Positions 54,002 through 63,676 of a stretch of DNA of 64,000 bases are shown here, piece by piece. The position numbers and the translations under genes are program-made. Each line of letters begins with the position of its first letter. Positions within the stretch are counted from its first letter, which is position 1. This stretch comes from Bdellovibrio bacteriovorus str. Tiberius. Its GTDB lineage: Bacteria > Bdellovibrionota > Bdellovibrionia > Bdellovibrionales > Bdellovibrionaceae. The stretch is taken from contig NC_019567.1 in assembly GCF_000317895.1 (NCBI RefSeq), forward strand, positions 3,844,001 to 3,908,000, written 5' to 3'. Under the pieces are notes generated by a model. It did not search any database. It saw nothing but the letters and a program-made list of their open reading frames with translations, and was not told where the DNA came from.

Positions 54002-55936
54002 ATGAACAAAGCAGGATTGATTGTCGCCGCGATGCTGATGGCTTCCAGCGCTCATGCTTCATTCAGCTACTCTTTGACTGACGGACCTTCTGACAAACAA
54101 TTCAGACAGAACGCACAAATCCTGCTGAAACAAGCAGAACAGCTGCTGCCGGTTTCAATCAAATCCAAATTCAAAAAGCCGTTGGAAGTCCGTTTTGAAA
54201 GCTTGAAAGAAAACGGCGACAATGCCATGGGAAAACTGTCCTGGGGCAAGATCCGCATTGACCAGAAAGCCGTCCCGGAAATCCGCCGTGGCGAAAGCAA
54301 CGCCACCCGCACCAACCGCAGTCATAAAACATTCTATCGCGAAATTCTGGCCACCGTGATTCACGAAACCATTCACGCCTATGACAAGCTGAATGTTCAT
54401 GATGCGGATGAAGCCCGCATGATCCGTATCTGCAAAGAAGAAAAAGACGATCGCCAAAACAGCCAGACAAGTCCGGAATGCCGACCTTACGAAAACATGT
54501 ATCGCAGCTATTCCCAAAATCCGTATTTCACAATGATCGCGGGTTTTGTTGACAGCGATGAATCGTGGATGAAACATCGCAGTCCTGACATCTATGAACT
54601 GACCAGCGCCTTTGAATCCTTCCCGGTGAACATGGAATATTTCCTGATGGATCCGGACTATGCGTGCCGTCGTCCTTCGCTTTATCACCTGTTCCGTTCC
54701 AAGTTCAATCACACGCCATTCCCGAACAGTCGCTGTCAGGTGCCGCTAAACTATGTGATTCCGGACTTTAAAGGCAAAGACAGTCCTCTTCGCAGCATTG
54801 ATCCAAGCCGCATCTATCAGGTTCATTATCTTTTGGCCGCCGAAGGCGAAGCCATGATGAGCGGCTGGGGTCATTCCATGTTCCGTCTAGTGATGTGTGC
54901 CCCGGAAAGAAAAGTTGTCGGTCCTGATTGCCTGAAGGATCTGGATCAGCACGTGGTGCTTTCTTACCGCGCTTTTGTGAACAGCATTCAGATCAACACT
55001 TTGAAAGGTCTGACCGGGGATTATCCATCACGTCTGTTCCTGGTGCCGATGCATCAGGTGATTGATGAATACACCAAGACGGAACTGCGCGACCTTAGAA
55101 GCGTGCCAATGAATTTGTCCCGGGATGAAATCCGTCAGTTCGTGACCCGCACCATTGAAACACACTGGTCGTATGATGGCCGCTACTATTTCACCTCGAA
55201 CAACTGCGCAGTGGAATCGCTGAATCTGATGAAAGGATCCTTGTTCCGTCCAGAGCTGATCTATCTTCAAACCAAGACCCCGATTGGTCTTGAAAAGGAT
55301 CTGTTGCGTCTGAAGATTGCCGACAACAGCGTTTTTGCCAACCGCACTCAGGCCATCAACACCGGCTACCTGTTTGATTCTTACCGTGACCGCTATGAGC
55401 TGAGCTTCAAGGTTTTGAAAGCCACTATTGGCGTCAGCCAAAAGGACTTCCGCGAGTTGCTGAGCCTGACAGCGTCCCAGCGTGGCAGCCTGTATTCCCG
55501 CATCAACAAGCTGGAAGGAAAGACCCGCAAAAAAGCAGCGGCCGCAGTCCTGCTGCTTGAAAACGGGGCTCACCGCTTCCTGACAGCGGCGATCAAAGCG
55601 GATCTCACCCAGCATGTGATCAAAGAAGAAAAACAAGCCGCCAAACGTGGCGAGACCACCCGCCAGAAAGAAATCGTGACCGCGCTGACTGAAATCAGCG
55701 ACATGTTCTCGCAACCAGCGGCCTTCCTGAAGGGTGCGGATGGTTACGGTTTGCCAACTGAACAGGACTGGGAACAGGTTCAGCGCCTTTCCTCGCACAA
55801 ACAAAGCCAGGGGTCTGATATTTACGATGAAGTGCAAAAGAATGTGGAAAGCCTGATCAACTCGGCCCAGATGAAAGAAATTGATGCCATTAAAAAGAAC
55901 GTGGAATTTGCGCTTAGCTTTATGCGCTCCATTTAA
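54002..55936 (+). CDS. secreted HExxH metallopeptidase-like protein with DUF4105-like region
   Basis: The 644-residue product has a signal peptide (about residues 1-19). VIHETIHAYD at about 119-128 holds an HExxH zinc motif (His121, Glu122, His125), and Glu/Asp residues further on could supply the third ligand. A second part (about 280-430) has GWGHSMFRLVMC and TSNNCAVESLNLM, recalling DUF4105-type domains with conserved His, Asn and Cys. The C-terminal 150 residues are helical. It would act in the periplasm or outside. AAGGAG precedes the ATG. The following gene starts 24 bases after its stop. Confidence 0.82.
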   Translation: MNKAGLIVAAMLMASSAHASFSYSLTDGPSDKQFRQNAQILLKQAEQLLPVSIKSKFKKPLEVRFESLKENGDNAMGKLSWGKIRIDQKAVPEIRRGESNATRTNRSHKTFYREILATVIHETIHAYDKLNVHDADEARMIRICKEEKDDRQNSQTSPECRPYENMYRSYSQNPYFTMIAGFVDSDESWMKHRSPDIYELTSAFESFPVNMEYFLMDPDYACRRPSLYHLFRSKFNHTPFPNSRCQVPLNYVIPDFKGKDSPLRSIDPSRIYQVHYLLAAEGEAMMSGWGHSMFRLVMCAPERKVVGPDCLKDLDQHVVLSYRAFVNSIQINTLKGLTGDYPSRLFLVPMHQVIDEYTKTELRDLRSVPMNLSRDEIRQFVTRTIETHWSYDGRYYFTSNNCAVESLNLMKGSLFRPELIYLQTKTPIGLEKDLLRLKIADNSVFANRTQAINTGYLFDSYRDRYELSFKVLKATIGVSQKDFRELLSLTASQRGSLYSRINKLEGKTRKKAAAAVLLLENGAHRFLTAAIKADLTQHVIKEEKQAAKRGETTRQKEIVTALTEISDMFSQPAAFLKGADGYGLPTEQDWEQVQRLSSHKQSQGSDIYDEVQKNVESLINSAQMKEIDAIKKNVEFALSFMRSI

Positions 55937-55960
55937 CCTTAGGGACAGACAGATATAACG

Positions 55961-56767
55961 ATGAAACAATCAAAGTTGTTACTGACATTTGCAATGATGC
56001 TGACGTCCCTGGGGGCAAAGGCCAACACGCTGGATTTTCAGCAGGAAACATTTGCGCGCGGATTGATGGTCGCTGCCGACACCCGTGATCGCGTGGGATG
56101 CCAGAAAACCAAAGAGCTTGTCGGCAGCCTTATGCGCCTGGAAGAAGACCTGTGCGCCATTGATGAACTCAATCCCATCAGTGTCGTGGTAATGACGATT
56201 CCCGTGGATGAGTGGGACTTTATGGCCGAGATCGATTCATCACGCAATGCACCCCGGTCCATTCGCGACTCGAATGTGGGATTTGTTCGAGGCGGTCGCA
56301 CCAGTTTACTGTTTTTGCTGCCAAGTGCGCGGGAATCCAACAACATGATCCGCGTGGCGGTTCGCCGTGAACAAGCCACCATCGCGCAGGTGCGTGTGTC
56401 GGATCTTTCCATGCTGCAGGAAATGCAGCGGGGGCACACGTTTGTGCATTTCACACTTAGAAATATTCCGCGTGATCTGAGCGAACGCGACCGCAGCGCC
56501 GCAGAACGCATTGTTCGCCGTGTGCGCATTCGTTCTTCCAACATCGAGGGTCTCACAAAGGAAAAAACCATCCTGCAGTCCCTGAACATCGTGGACAATA
56601 TCAATTCATCGATCAACGACCCGGAAAGCCCGGACCGTTTTGAAATGGGTTTCTTTTTGCCAGAAGGCTTGTGCCTGTCATTGAAGAAGTGCCTGAATGG
56701 GGGCGATGATGAAGACGGAAGCTTCTTCCCTCTCAGTCTGGGCTTTTCGTTCAAGATCAGATTCTAA
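55961..56767 (+). CDS. secreted protein of unknown function
   Basis: The 268-residue product has a signal peptide (about residues 1-22, ending GAKA). The mature protein is charged, contains several Arg-rich stretches (IVRRVRIRSSN), and ends in a beta-like tail (FPLSLGFSFKIRF) that could be a membrane or surface strand. No family is recognised. It starts 24 bases after the metallopeptidase-like gene, so the two are probably cotranscribed and may work together. Confidence 0.72.
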   Translation: MKQSKLLLTFAMMLTSLGAKANTLDFQQETFARGLMVAADTRDRVGCQKTKELVGSLMRLEEDLCAIDELNPISVVVMTIPVDEWDFMAEIDSSRNAPRSIRDSNVGFVRGGRTSLLFLLPSARESNNMIRVAVRREQATIAQVRVSDLSMLQEMQRGHTFVHFTLRNIPRDLSERDRSAAERIVRRVRIRSSNIEGLTKEKTILQSLNIVDNINSSINDPESPDRFEMGFFLPEGLCLSLKKCLNGGDDEDGSFFPLSLGFSFKIRF

Positions 56768-56929
56768 AGACGGGGGCCCGGGTCCGGGCTGTGGGGCACT
56801 TCGATCATGGAAAAAACGCTATCCCAGGATTCAGTTCGAATATAGAAGAGCTCATAGCCCCCTGCGGCAATTTTCCATTGACAGCGCCCCCTCCCGGCCT
56901 CTATTTAAGGGCCACTCAGGAGATCTAAG

Positions 56930-57229
56930 ATGAAGAAATTATTGGTTTTTGCCTTGTTGGCAGCCAGTCCTGCATTCGCCGGCCGTGTTGATGAAATCCA
57001 GATCATGACCACCGAAGATGTCGAGTTCACTCTGAATCTTTGGCAGAACCGCGAAAGCTATCAGATCACCTACCAGAACTTCACCACCCCGTCCGAAGGT
57101 CACGATCTGGCCGTTCAGACAAAACTGGTTGTGAACACCGCAAACCAAGGAAACCAAGAGTGGACATGTGTCACTCAATTCGTTAAAACTCCTAGGTTCT
57201 TTGAGATTACTAAAACAGTTTGTCATTAA
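56930..57229 (+). CDS. small secreted protein, unknown
   Basis: The 99-residue product has a signal peptide (about residues 1-17, ending AFAG) and a beta-rich mature part with two cysteines near the end (EWTCVTQF and KTVCH), which may form a disulfide. AGGAGA precedes the ATG. No family is recognised. ndk follows after 16 bases. Confidence 0.75.
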   Translation: MKKLLVFALLAASPAFAGRVDEIQIMTTEDVEFTLNLWQNRESYQITYQNFTTPSEGHDLAVQTKLVVNTANQGNQEWTCVTQFVKTPRFFEITKTVCH

Positions 57230-57245
57230 TAAACAAGGAGACATC

Positions 57246-57671
57246 ATGTCTATCGAACAAACATTCTCTATCATCAAACCAAATGCCATGAAGAAAAACG
57301 CTATCGGCGATATCGTGAGCATGTTCGAAGCTAACGGCTTGAAAATCGCTGCTGCGAAAATCACCGTTCTTACAACTGCAAAAGCTGAAGAGTTCTACGC
57401 TGAACACAAAGCTCGTCCATTCTTCGGTGAGCTTGTGTCCTTCATGACTTCCGGTCCGGTTATGTTGATGTGTCTTCAAGGTGAAGGCGCAGTTTTGAAA
57501 AACCGCGAAATCATGGGCGCTACTGACCCTAAAAAAGCTAACGCTGGCACAGTTCGCGCGAAATTCGGCGACAACGTTGGTGAAAACGCAGTTCACGGTT
57601 CTGACTCTCCAGAGTCTGCTGCTCGTGAATTGGCTTTGTTCTTCGAAAAACACGAGATCTGCAACGCATAG
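57246..57671 (+). CDS. ndk: nucleoside diphosphate kinase
   Basis: The 141-residue enzyme transfers the gamma phosphate between nucleotides. The phosphorylated histidine is in [12 protein letters not shown] at about residue 116. [15 protein letters not shown] is the usual opening. The ATG at 57246 follows AAGGAGA; a longer reading from 57168 is not supported. Confidence 0.97.
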   Translation: MSIEQTFSIIKPNAMKKNAIGDIVSMFEANGLKIAAAKITVLTTAKAEEFYAEHKARPFFGELVSFMTSGPVMLMCLQGEGAVLKNREIMGATDPKKANAGTVRAKFGDNVGENAVHGSDSPESAARELALFFEKHEICNA

Positions 57672-57708
57672 TCGTTTTCAGATCCAATTTTGAAATTGCG
57701 ATAATTAA

Positions 57709-58890
57709 ATGTCTGCGAAATCAAACCAAAGGGGAGCGAAAGCTCCCCTTCTTGGTTCCAAGATCAAATTGAATATAGAAAAACTCGCCATTGGCGGTGC
57801 TGGAGTCGCACGACACGAGGGCATGGTTGTCTTCGTTCCTCAAGCAGCGCCCAATGAAGAGGTTCTGGCCGAGATCACTCTGGTCAAAAAGAACTTCATG
57901 GAAGCCCGTGTGGTGGAGGTTCTTTCCGCCAGCCCTCATCGCCGTGAATCACCATGCCCGGTGGCGCATACTTGTGGCGGCTGCAACTGGCAGCACATCA
58001 CCGAGGAAGAACAGCGCCGTCAAAAACACACGCTGGTTCTGGAAACGATCAGGAAATTCAACCGCGATCTGGAATTCAATTATCTGCCGATCCAGCCAAG
58101 TCCGCGTGTGCTGCGCTATCGCAACCGTATTCAGCCGAAATTCAAAAACGGCCGCTTCGGTTTCTTTGCGCGCAATTCCCACCAAATCGTGGAAACGATG
58201 GACTGCCTGATCACGGAAGAAACCCTGACCGACAAATTTGCCGAGGTGAAAGCCTGGGCCGAAAAGAAAAATGCGAAAGATCTTCAGCGTCTTGAGATGT
58301 ACATCGCCGAAGAGGGCGACGTGCGCTATGGCCTGATCACCGACGACGACGACGGCATTGGTTTTTCTCAAGTGAACCGCTTTCAGAACGAAGACCTGCT
58401 GCGCACGGCTTTGGACTGGGCGGGCGACGGTCCGTACAAAAAAGTTTATGACCTGTATGCCGGTGCCGGGAACTTCACCTTCCCTCTGGCTGCAAAGTAC
58501 AGCGAATCCGAAATCATTGGTGTCGAGCTGAATCCGAAGCTCGTTGAGCGCGCCCGCTCCAAAATCACCGACAAGCGCATGACCTACTTCATGTCGGACG
58601 TGGAAACCTACATGCGCCGAGCCAGCATCGGTAAAGACGATCTGGTGGTCCTGGATCCACCTCGGGCCGGAGCTTCCGAATACACCATGCAGACCCTCGC
58701 CGCCGCCCAGCCACGCAAGATCATCTACATCAGCTGCCACCCAGTGTCTTTGGCGCGGGATCTTAACTGGTTCTTTGCTCAGACGCAGAAAATGGGCATC
58801 AAGTACAAACTCGACCGGGTGCAAACTTTCGAGATGTTCCCGCAGACGGATCATGTGGAAACTATTGCGGAACTCAGGGTTGACTCTTAG
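57709..58890 (+). CDS. TrmA/RlmD-type RNA m5U methyltransferase with Fe-S cluster
   Basis: The 393-residue product has a TRAM domain (about 1-75), four cysteines for a [4Fe-4S] cluster (C83, C89, C92 and C166), and a SAM-binding fold with DLYAGAGNFTFPLA. The catalytic cysteine is in YISCHPVSLARDL and the base-binding motif is LDPPRAGASEY. Family members methylate U1939 of 23S rRNA (RlmD), U747 (RlmC) or tRNA U54 (TrmA); I cannot separate these from the sequence alone, though the cluster favours RlmD. No clear ribosome binding site is seen. Confidence 0.92.
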   Translation: MSAKSNQRGAKAPLLGSKIKLNIEKLAIGGAGVARHEGMVVFVPQAAPNEEVLAEITLVKKNFMEARVVEVLSASPHRRESPCPVAHTCGGCNWQHITEEEQRRQKHTLVLETIRKFNRDLEFNYLPIQPSPRVLRYRNRIQPKFKNGRFGFFARNSHQIVETMDCLITEETLTDKFAEVKAWAEKKNAKDLQRLEMYIAEEGDVRYGLITDDDDGIGFSQVNRFQNEDLLRTALDWAGDGPYKKVYDLYAGAGNFTFPLAAKYSESEIIGVELNPKLVERARSKITDKRMTYFMSDVETYMRRASIGKDDLVVLDPPRAGASEYTMQTLAAAQPRKIIYISCHPVSLARDLNWFFAQTQKMGIKYKLDRVQTFEMFPQTDHVETIAELRVDS

Positions 58891-58913
58891 TCCTCTAATG
58901 ATACCTTTTTAGC

Positions 58914-59669
58914 ATGCGTAAATGGATTCTCGCTCTGTGCGCCCTGACCATGCTGGGTTGTGCCAGCCGCTCGGCACAGGAAAAACAAAAAGCTGAACTT
59001 CACCTCCGTTTGGGTGCCTCTTACATTGAAAGCGGCAACTATCCCTTTGCTTTGCAGGAACTGTTGAAAGCGCAGGAGCTGGATCCAAAAAATCCCGTCA
59101 TCCAAAACAATCTGGGTCAGGTGTATTTCTATCGCGATCGTTTTGATCTGGCAGAAAAACATCTTCGCCAGGCGCTGGATTTTGAGCCGCGCTACTCGGA
59201 TGCCCGCAACAATCTGGGCCGCGTGCTGATTGAAGCCGGCCGTTACGCTGACGCCGAAAAAGAAATCCGCACTGTGATCAATGACCTGACTTACGGAAAT
59301 CCGGAAAAGGCCTACATCAATCTGGGGCTGGTGAAGTTCAACCAAAAAGAGTACGGCGCCGCCCGCACCGCTTTTGGCAAAGTCATGGACACGCAAACGG
59401 ACGACTGCATCGCCAACACTTACTATGGCCGTACGTTCTTTGAAGAAAAGGACTATGGTCGTGCTGCCGAAGCTCTGGATCGCGCCATCGGGTTCTGCCA
59501 GAAGAACCTTTTTGATGAGCCTCACTACTACAGTGCGCTTTCCTACTATCGTCTGGGCGAAAAATCGAAATCTGTCGCCCGCTTTGAAGAGTTGATAAAA
59601 TATTATCCCACCGGTAAGTACCGCGACAAAGCCAAGGGAATGCTCAGTTTGATTCGAAAGGGACATTAA
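58914..59669 (+). CDS. TPR lipoprotein (PilF/PilW-like)
   Basis: The 251-residue lipoprotein has a lipobox (MLGC, Cys16) and at least four TPR motifs between residues about 25 and 215, with motifs such as NPVIQNNLGQVYFYRDRFDL and YADAEKEIRTVI. PilF-type lipoproteins support secretin assembly in type IV pili, but no secretin gene is in the window. The stop TAA overlaps the ATG of the next gene by one base. No clear ribosome binding site. Confidence 0.88.
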   Translation: MRKWILALCALTMLGCASRSAQEKQKAELHLRLGASYIESGNYPFALQELLKAQELDPKNPVIQNNLGQVYFYRDRFDLAEKHLRQALDFEPRYSDARNNLGRVLIEAGRYADAEKEIRTVINDLTYGNPEKAYINLGLVKFNQKEYGAARTAFGKVMDTQTDDCIANTYYGRTFFEEKDYGRAAEALDRAIGFCQKNLFDEPHYYSALSYYRLGEKSKSVARFEELIKYYPTGKYRDKAKGMLSLIRKGH

Positions 59670-60805
59670 TGAAAAAGACCGGAGAACTTCTAAAGAAAGC
59701 ACGCGAGGATAAAGGCCTCTCCCTGCACGAAATTGGTCTTTCTTTGAAAATCAGCAGCAAGGTTCTTAAAGCCATCGAAGAGGGTGATGAAACCCAATTG
59801 CCGGCGAAAACCTTCCTGCGCGGCTTTGTACAGAGCTATGCTAACTTCCTTCACCTGAACTCTGATGAAGTTCTTGAAGTCTTCTATGAAGAGATGGGCT
59901 CCACAAAACCGAAGCCCTACATCCGCCAGACGGAAGAGCCCAAAGCAGCTTCCACCCCTGAGACAGAATCAAAACCGGCAACAGAAAGCACCACTGAAAC
60001 AGCGGCTCCAGCAGCAGCGGCAGCACCAGTTCCGGAAGCCACCGTCACTCCGATTCGCAAGACTCCGCCACCCACCAGCTCCAATCATGGCATGCAGTCC
60101 CTGAAAGAAAACAAGAACACCAAAACCTACATCATTCTGGGTCTGGGTATTGTTCTGGTGGGATTGATTCTGTTCACAAAGAAAATGATCGACAAGTATT
60201 CCAAGGAAGCCGAAGTTCCAAGTGCGGAAGTGGCACAAACCATGGAAGGCGCAACTCCGGTTGTGGTCGACACTTCCATTGATGGCGGCACCTTGACTGA
60301 GGTGGAACCAAACACCACTCCGGGTCCTTTGGGCAACCTGACGACAACACCGACTCCCGCGGCACCAGTGACTTCCACGGCGACAACGGCAGCGTCTCCG
60401 ACTCCGGCTGTATCCACTCCAGCGACTGTGCCGACTCCTTCGGTTTCACCAACACCAACGCCGAAACCGACGGCGACTCCAAGCCCGACTCCGACGGCAA
60501 CTCCGTCGCCGACGCCAGTGGCTTCGCCATCACCAACCCCGACACCAACGCCGACTCCGAAACCAGAATCCGGCAAACCTGTCGAACTGATCGTAGAAGC
60601 TTTGGATTCAGTCGAGATCGAATACTCCGCTCCGAACGGCAAACCACAAAAGATCCGTCTTTCTGCTGAACAGGTTCACACCTTCAAAAGCAAAAGCGGT
60701 CTGAAGATTAATTTCTCCAACGGTGGCGCCGTGAATCTGATTCTGAACGGAAAAGAAATCGGCATTCCGGGTGACCTTGGTAAACCTATCCGTCTGAGCT
60801 ACTAG
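59669..60805 (+). CDS. RodZ-like HTH membrane protein with Pro/Thr-rich linker
   Basis: The 378-residue product has the RodZ architecture: an N-terminal helix-turn-helix (about 5-70), one membrane segment (about 153-170) and a periplasmic part that starts with Pro/Thr-rich sequence (about 225-300, many PTP steps) and ends in a DUF4115 beta domain (about 303-378). RodZ links MreB to the cell wall machinery in rod-shaped cells. It overlaps the upstream TPR gene by one base and the glycosyltransferase gene starts two bases after its stop. Confidence 0.92.
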   Translation: MKKTGELLKKAREDKGLSLHEIGLSLKISSKVLKAIEEGDETQLPAKTFLRGFVQSYANFLHLNSDEVLEVFYEEMGSTKPKPYIRQTEEPKAASTPETESKPATESTTETAAPAAAAAPVPEATVTPIRKTPPPTSSNHGMQSLKENKNTKTYIILGLGIVLVGLILFTKKMIDKYSKEAEVPSAEVAQTMEGATPVVVDTSIDGGTLTEVEPNTTPGPLGNLTTTPTPAAPVTSTATTAASPTPAVSTPATVPTPSVSPTPTPKPTATPSPTPTATPSPTPVASPSPTPTPTPTPKPESGKPVELIVEALDSVEIEYSAPNGKPQKIRLSAEQVHTFKSKSGLKINFSNGGAVNLILNGKEIGIPGDLGKPIRLSY

Positions 60806-60807
60806 TC

Positions 60808-62124
60808 TTGAAAGATCTATTCCGCATCTGGTGGATCAGCCTTCTGGTAAAACTTGTTCTGTCAGCACTCATTCCCTTGAGTGCTGACGAAGCTTACTAC
60901 TGGGTTTGGGCCCAGCGTCTGCAGCTAAGTTATTTTGATCATCCGCCATTAGTATCCTGGCTTTTCTATCTTGGTCACTTCCTTGAACCCTTCATGAACG
61001 CTGTCCGCTGGCCGGCAGTGATTCTGGGTCACGGTCTTTTGGCCGTGTGGTTCTATATCCTGAAAGACAGGATCGACTTTGATAAAATCAAGGTGTGGAC
61101 GTATTTGGTGCTGTTTTCCCCGCTTCTGGGGTTTGGCTCTTTGATCGTGACACCGGATCTGCCGGTGATGTTCTTCTGGTCCCTGGCCCTCTTGTTATCC
61201 CTGCAGGCAATCAATAACAAATTTCTTTCCAGCTACATCTGGCTGGGTGTGGCTTTGGGCCTGGGGTTCTGTTCAAAATATCACATCGTTTTGTTCATTC
61301 CGTGTCTGCTGGCGTACCTGACCGTGGAAAAACGCTGGAAGGATGTGCGCTGGAACGGGGTTTTGCTGACTTTGGTTTCAGGATTGATCTTCTGCACACC
61401 GGTTCTTTTGTGGAATTATCAAAATGACTTTGCGTCGTTTGAATTCCAGATCAAACACGGCCTTGAAAAAAGCTCTTATGATCCGGAATGGACACTTTCC
61501 TACATTCTGGGGCAAATCCTGATCGTGTTCCCGCTGATCTTCTGGGCGGCCTTGCGAGCAAAAGTTCCCAAGGACCTGCGCTGGCTGCTCTATTTCGGCT
61601 GGGGCCCATTGCTGTTCTTCCTGTTCACTTCCTTCCGCGCTTTGGTGGAAGCCAACTGGCCGATCATCGCTTATCCGGCGGTACTGGCATTGGCGCTGTT
61701 CCACCCCAAGGTGCAAAAGTGGACAAAGGTGTATGTGATCTTCTGGGGTGCGATTGTTGCTATTGTGCTGGCCACTTTGTTCACGCCGGCCCTGCGCAAG
61801 CTCAGTGACAAAGTCGAAGAACCCTATGTCTTCCAGGAATTAAGCAGCGTGGCCAAAGAAGTGAGTCCACTTTATGCCAGCAGCTATCAAATGGCGTCCT
61901 CACTTTGGTATTTCAGCAAAGTTCCGGTGTTTAAGCTCAAAGGAATCAGCCGTTACGACTTCTTTGACACGCTTCCTGAAGCCGAGCCGCAGGGTAAAGT
62001 TTTTTATTTAGTAAAGCGCGAGAGAAATGGTTTACCAAAGTGGATTTCCGAACAACAATGGCAGATGAAAGAGATTCGAAAAATCTCTCCTGACTTTGTC
62101 CTGTTGGAATTCACAAGACCATGA
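60808..62124 (+). CDS. family 39 glycosyltransferase (ArnT/PMT-like)
   Basis: The 438-residue membrane protein has about ten hydrophobic segments. The family motif ADEAYYWVWAQRLQLSYFDH, which holds the catalytic Asp-Glu pair in the first periplasmic loop, is clear near residue 27. Such enzymes move sugars from polyprenyl carriers onto lipid A, glycans or proteins. It starts with TTG at 60808, two bases after the RodZ-like stop. The following gene overlaps by four bases. Confidence 0.92.
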   Translation: MKDLFRIWWISLLVKLVLSALIPLSADEAYYWVWAQRLQLSYFDHPPLVSWLFYLGHFLEPFMNAVRWPAVILGHGLLAVWFYILKDRIDFDKIKVWTYLVLFSPLLGFGSLIVTPDLPVMFFWSLALLLSLQAINNKFLSSYIWLGVALGLGFCSKYHIVLFIPCLLAYLTVEKRWKDVRWNGVLLTLVSGLIFCTPVLLWNYQNDFASFEFQIKHGLEKSSYDPEWTLSYILGQILIVFPLIFWAALRAKVPKDLRWLLYFGWGPLLFFLFTSFRALVEANWPIIAYPAVLALALFHPKVQKWTKVYVIFWGAIVAIVLATLFTPALRKLSDKVEEPYVFQELSSVAKEVSPLYASSYQMASSLWYFSKVPVFKLKGISRYDFFDTLPEAEPQGKVFYLVKRERNGLPKWISEQQWQMKEIRKISPDFVLLEFTRP

Positions 62125-63332
62125 AAGTAATTGCGACTCTTTCTTTTTTGCTGGTGACCTTCTTCCTGTACGGATTTTATCTGAATCAGTACGAACTGGC
62201 TGTGGTGCCACCACAGATCACCTCACAGCATTCTTCCCGCAATCTGTATGACTATAAAGGTGTGCTGAATGTGCACACCGATCTTTCCAGCGGGTCGGCC
62301 ACTTCAAGTTTTGTCATCACTTCAGCGAAACTTGCCAACCTGGATTTTATCTTTTTCACCGACTACAACATCTTCAATATTCCGACGACGTTTGAATCCT
62401 ATCACGGGAACCTGCTGGTCTTTAATGCCGGCAAATACAGCTATCTGGATTCGCGTTTGATTTACTATTCTTTAAATCAGGAAAGTATCGGCGCAAATCT
62501 GGGTGATGCCCAGGTGAAACTGTCCGATTTGCTGTCACAAAAAACCGGCGCCAGCAAAGACACGCTGACGATCCTGGCTCATCCGTACAAAGCGGGTTAT
62601 TCCTGGTCCGGCGAAATTCCTTCAGGCCTTGATGGTTTCGAACTTTTGAACATGAAAAGTCTGATCAACCGCGCCTGGGGTGAGTCCAAGATCTCCACCA
62701 TCTGGAGTCTTCTGATTTATCCATTCAATCCGCGTCTGGCATTTGTTCGACTTTACACCGAGCCCACGGATGAAATCGCACTTTTGAACAAACTCAGCCA
62801 GCAGCGCAAAGTGGTGGTCTATGCCGGAACCGAAGCCTCGGCCCGTGCGATCCCGCTGGCGAATTACTTCATCCGCTTCCCAAGCTACAAACGCAGCTTT
62901 GAATTCATGAGCAATCACGTGCTGCTGAAATCCGAACTGACGGGAAGTTTCAACAGTGACCGCACCAAGATTTTCAATGCGATTAAAAACGGAAGCTTCT
63001 ATATCGCGCTGGACACTTTGGGTGATCCAAAAGGATTTTCAGCCACCATCGAAGACGGTAATCACAGTCACATGATGGGCTCGGAAGTGAAGTTCAGCAA
63101 AAACATGAGTCTGAAAGTGATTCTGCCTGCGAAGCCTCAGGACTTTTTTGAAATCATGATCATCAAAGACGGTGAAGTGGTGGCAAGAAAGAATGATCCA
63201 GAACCGGTATTTGAAATCAAAGAGCCGGGTACTTATCGGGTGCAGGTGCGAGTCAGCCCGATGCTGCCAATCCCGGACGCCAAAAAATGGATCACCTGGA
63301 TTTACACCAATCCGTTCTACGTTCGCCCTTAA
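62121..63332 (+). CDS. membrane-anchored PHP-like protein, probably degenerate
   Basis: The 403-residue protein has an N-terminal membrane segment (about residues 4-20) and a PHP-fold-like region. YKGVLNVHTDLSSGS and LANLDFIFFTDYN align with the PHP motifs HxH and TDHN, but the second histidine of each is replaced (HTD and TDYN), so the metal site may be lost. ILAHPYK is retained. A further beta domain lies at the C-terminus. Role is unknown; it overlaps the glycosyltransferase gene by four bases. Its stop shares TTAA with the convergent ferredoxin gene. Confidence 0.85.
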   Translation: MKVIATLSFLLVTFFLYGFYLNQYELAVVPPQITSQHSSRNLYDYKGVLNVHTDLSSGSATSSFVITSAKLANLDFIFFTDYNIFNIPTTFESYHGNLLVFNAGKYSYLDSRLIYYSLNQESIGANLGDAQVKLSDLLSQKTGASKDTLTILAHPYKAGYSWSGEIPSGLDGFELLNMKSLINRAWGESKISTIWSLLIYPFNPRLAFVRLYTEPTDEIALLNKLSQQRKVVVYAGTEASARAIPLANYFIRFPSYKRSFEFMSNHVLLKSELTGSFNSDRTKIFNAIKNGSFYIALDTLGDPKGFSATIEDGNHSHMMGSEVKFSKNMSLKVILPAKPQDFFEIMIIKDGEVVARKNDPEPVFEIKEPGTYRVQVRVSPMLPIPDAKKWITWIYTNPFYVRP

Positions 63333-63625
63333 TCCCCTGACAACGGAACTTCGACGGTGAGCCCATCCACGGGCTCAATCTGGCAGGCCAGACGCTCGAA
63401 AGGCTGAAAGCCCCGGTCTTCGGCCATCTCCTGTTCCAGCTCGTTGCGCTCAGGCAGTTTTTCCAGTCCCTTCACCACAAAAACCCGGCAGGTTCCGCAG
63501 GTCGCGTTTCCGCCACAGGTGTGGTTCAGCGCCACCTTCGCCCGCAAGGCCACGTCCAAAACGGAATGATCCTTTTGACTCACTGAGACATCAATATTTT
63601 CGGGCAAAAAGCTTATAATTTTCAC
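63329..63625 (-). CDS. 2Fe-2S ferredoxin
   Basis: The 98-residue product has the plant-type 2Fe-2S motif, C-x5-C-x2-C (CGGNATCGTC) plus a downstream cysteine in RLACQIE. The start is placed at the GTG at 63625, which gives the conserved opening KIISFLPENID; an ATG at 63655 adds ten residues. It is an electron carrier without a partner oxidoreductase in the window. Confidence 0.88.
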   Translation of the reverse strand: MKIISFLPENIDVSVSQKDHSVLDVALRAKVALNHTCGGNATCGTCRVFVVKGLEKLPERNELEQEMAEDRGFQPFERLACQIEPVDGLTVEVPLSGD

Positions 63626-63676
63626 GTGATCACTCTTTAGTTGAAACAGCCCCATCCATTTTGTATCAATGTTTTT

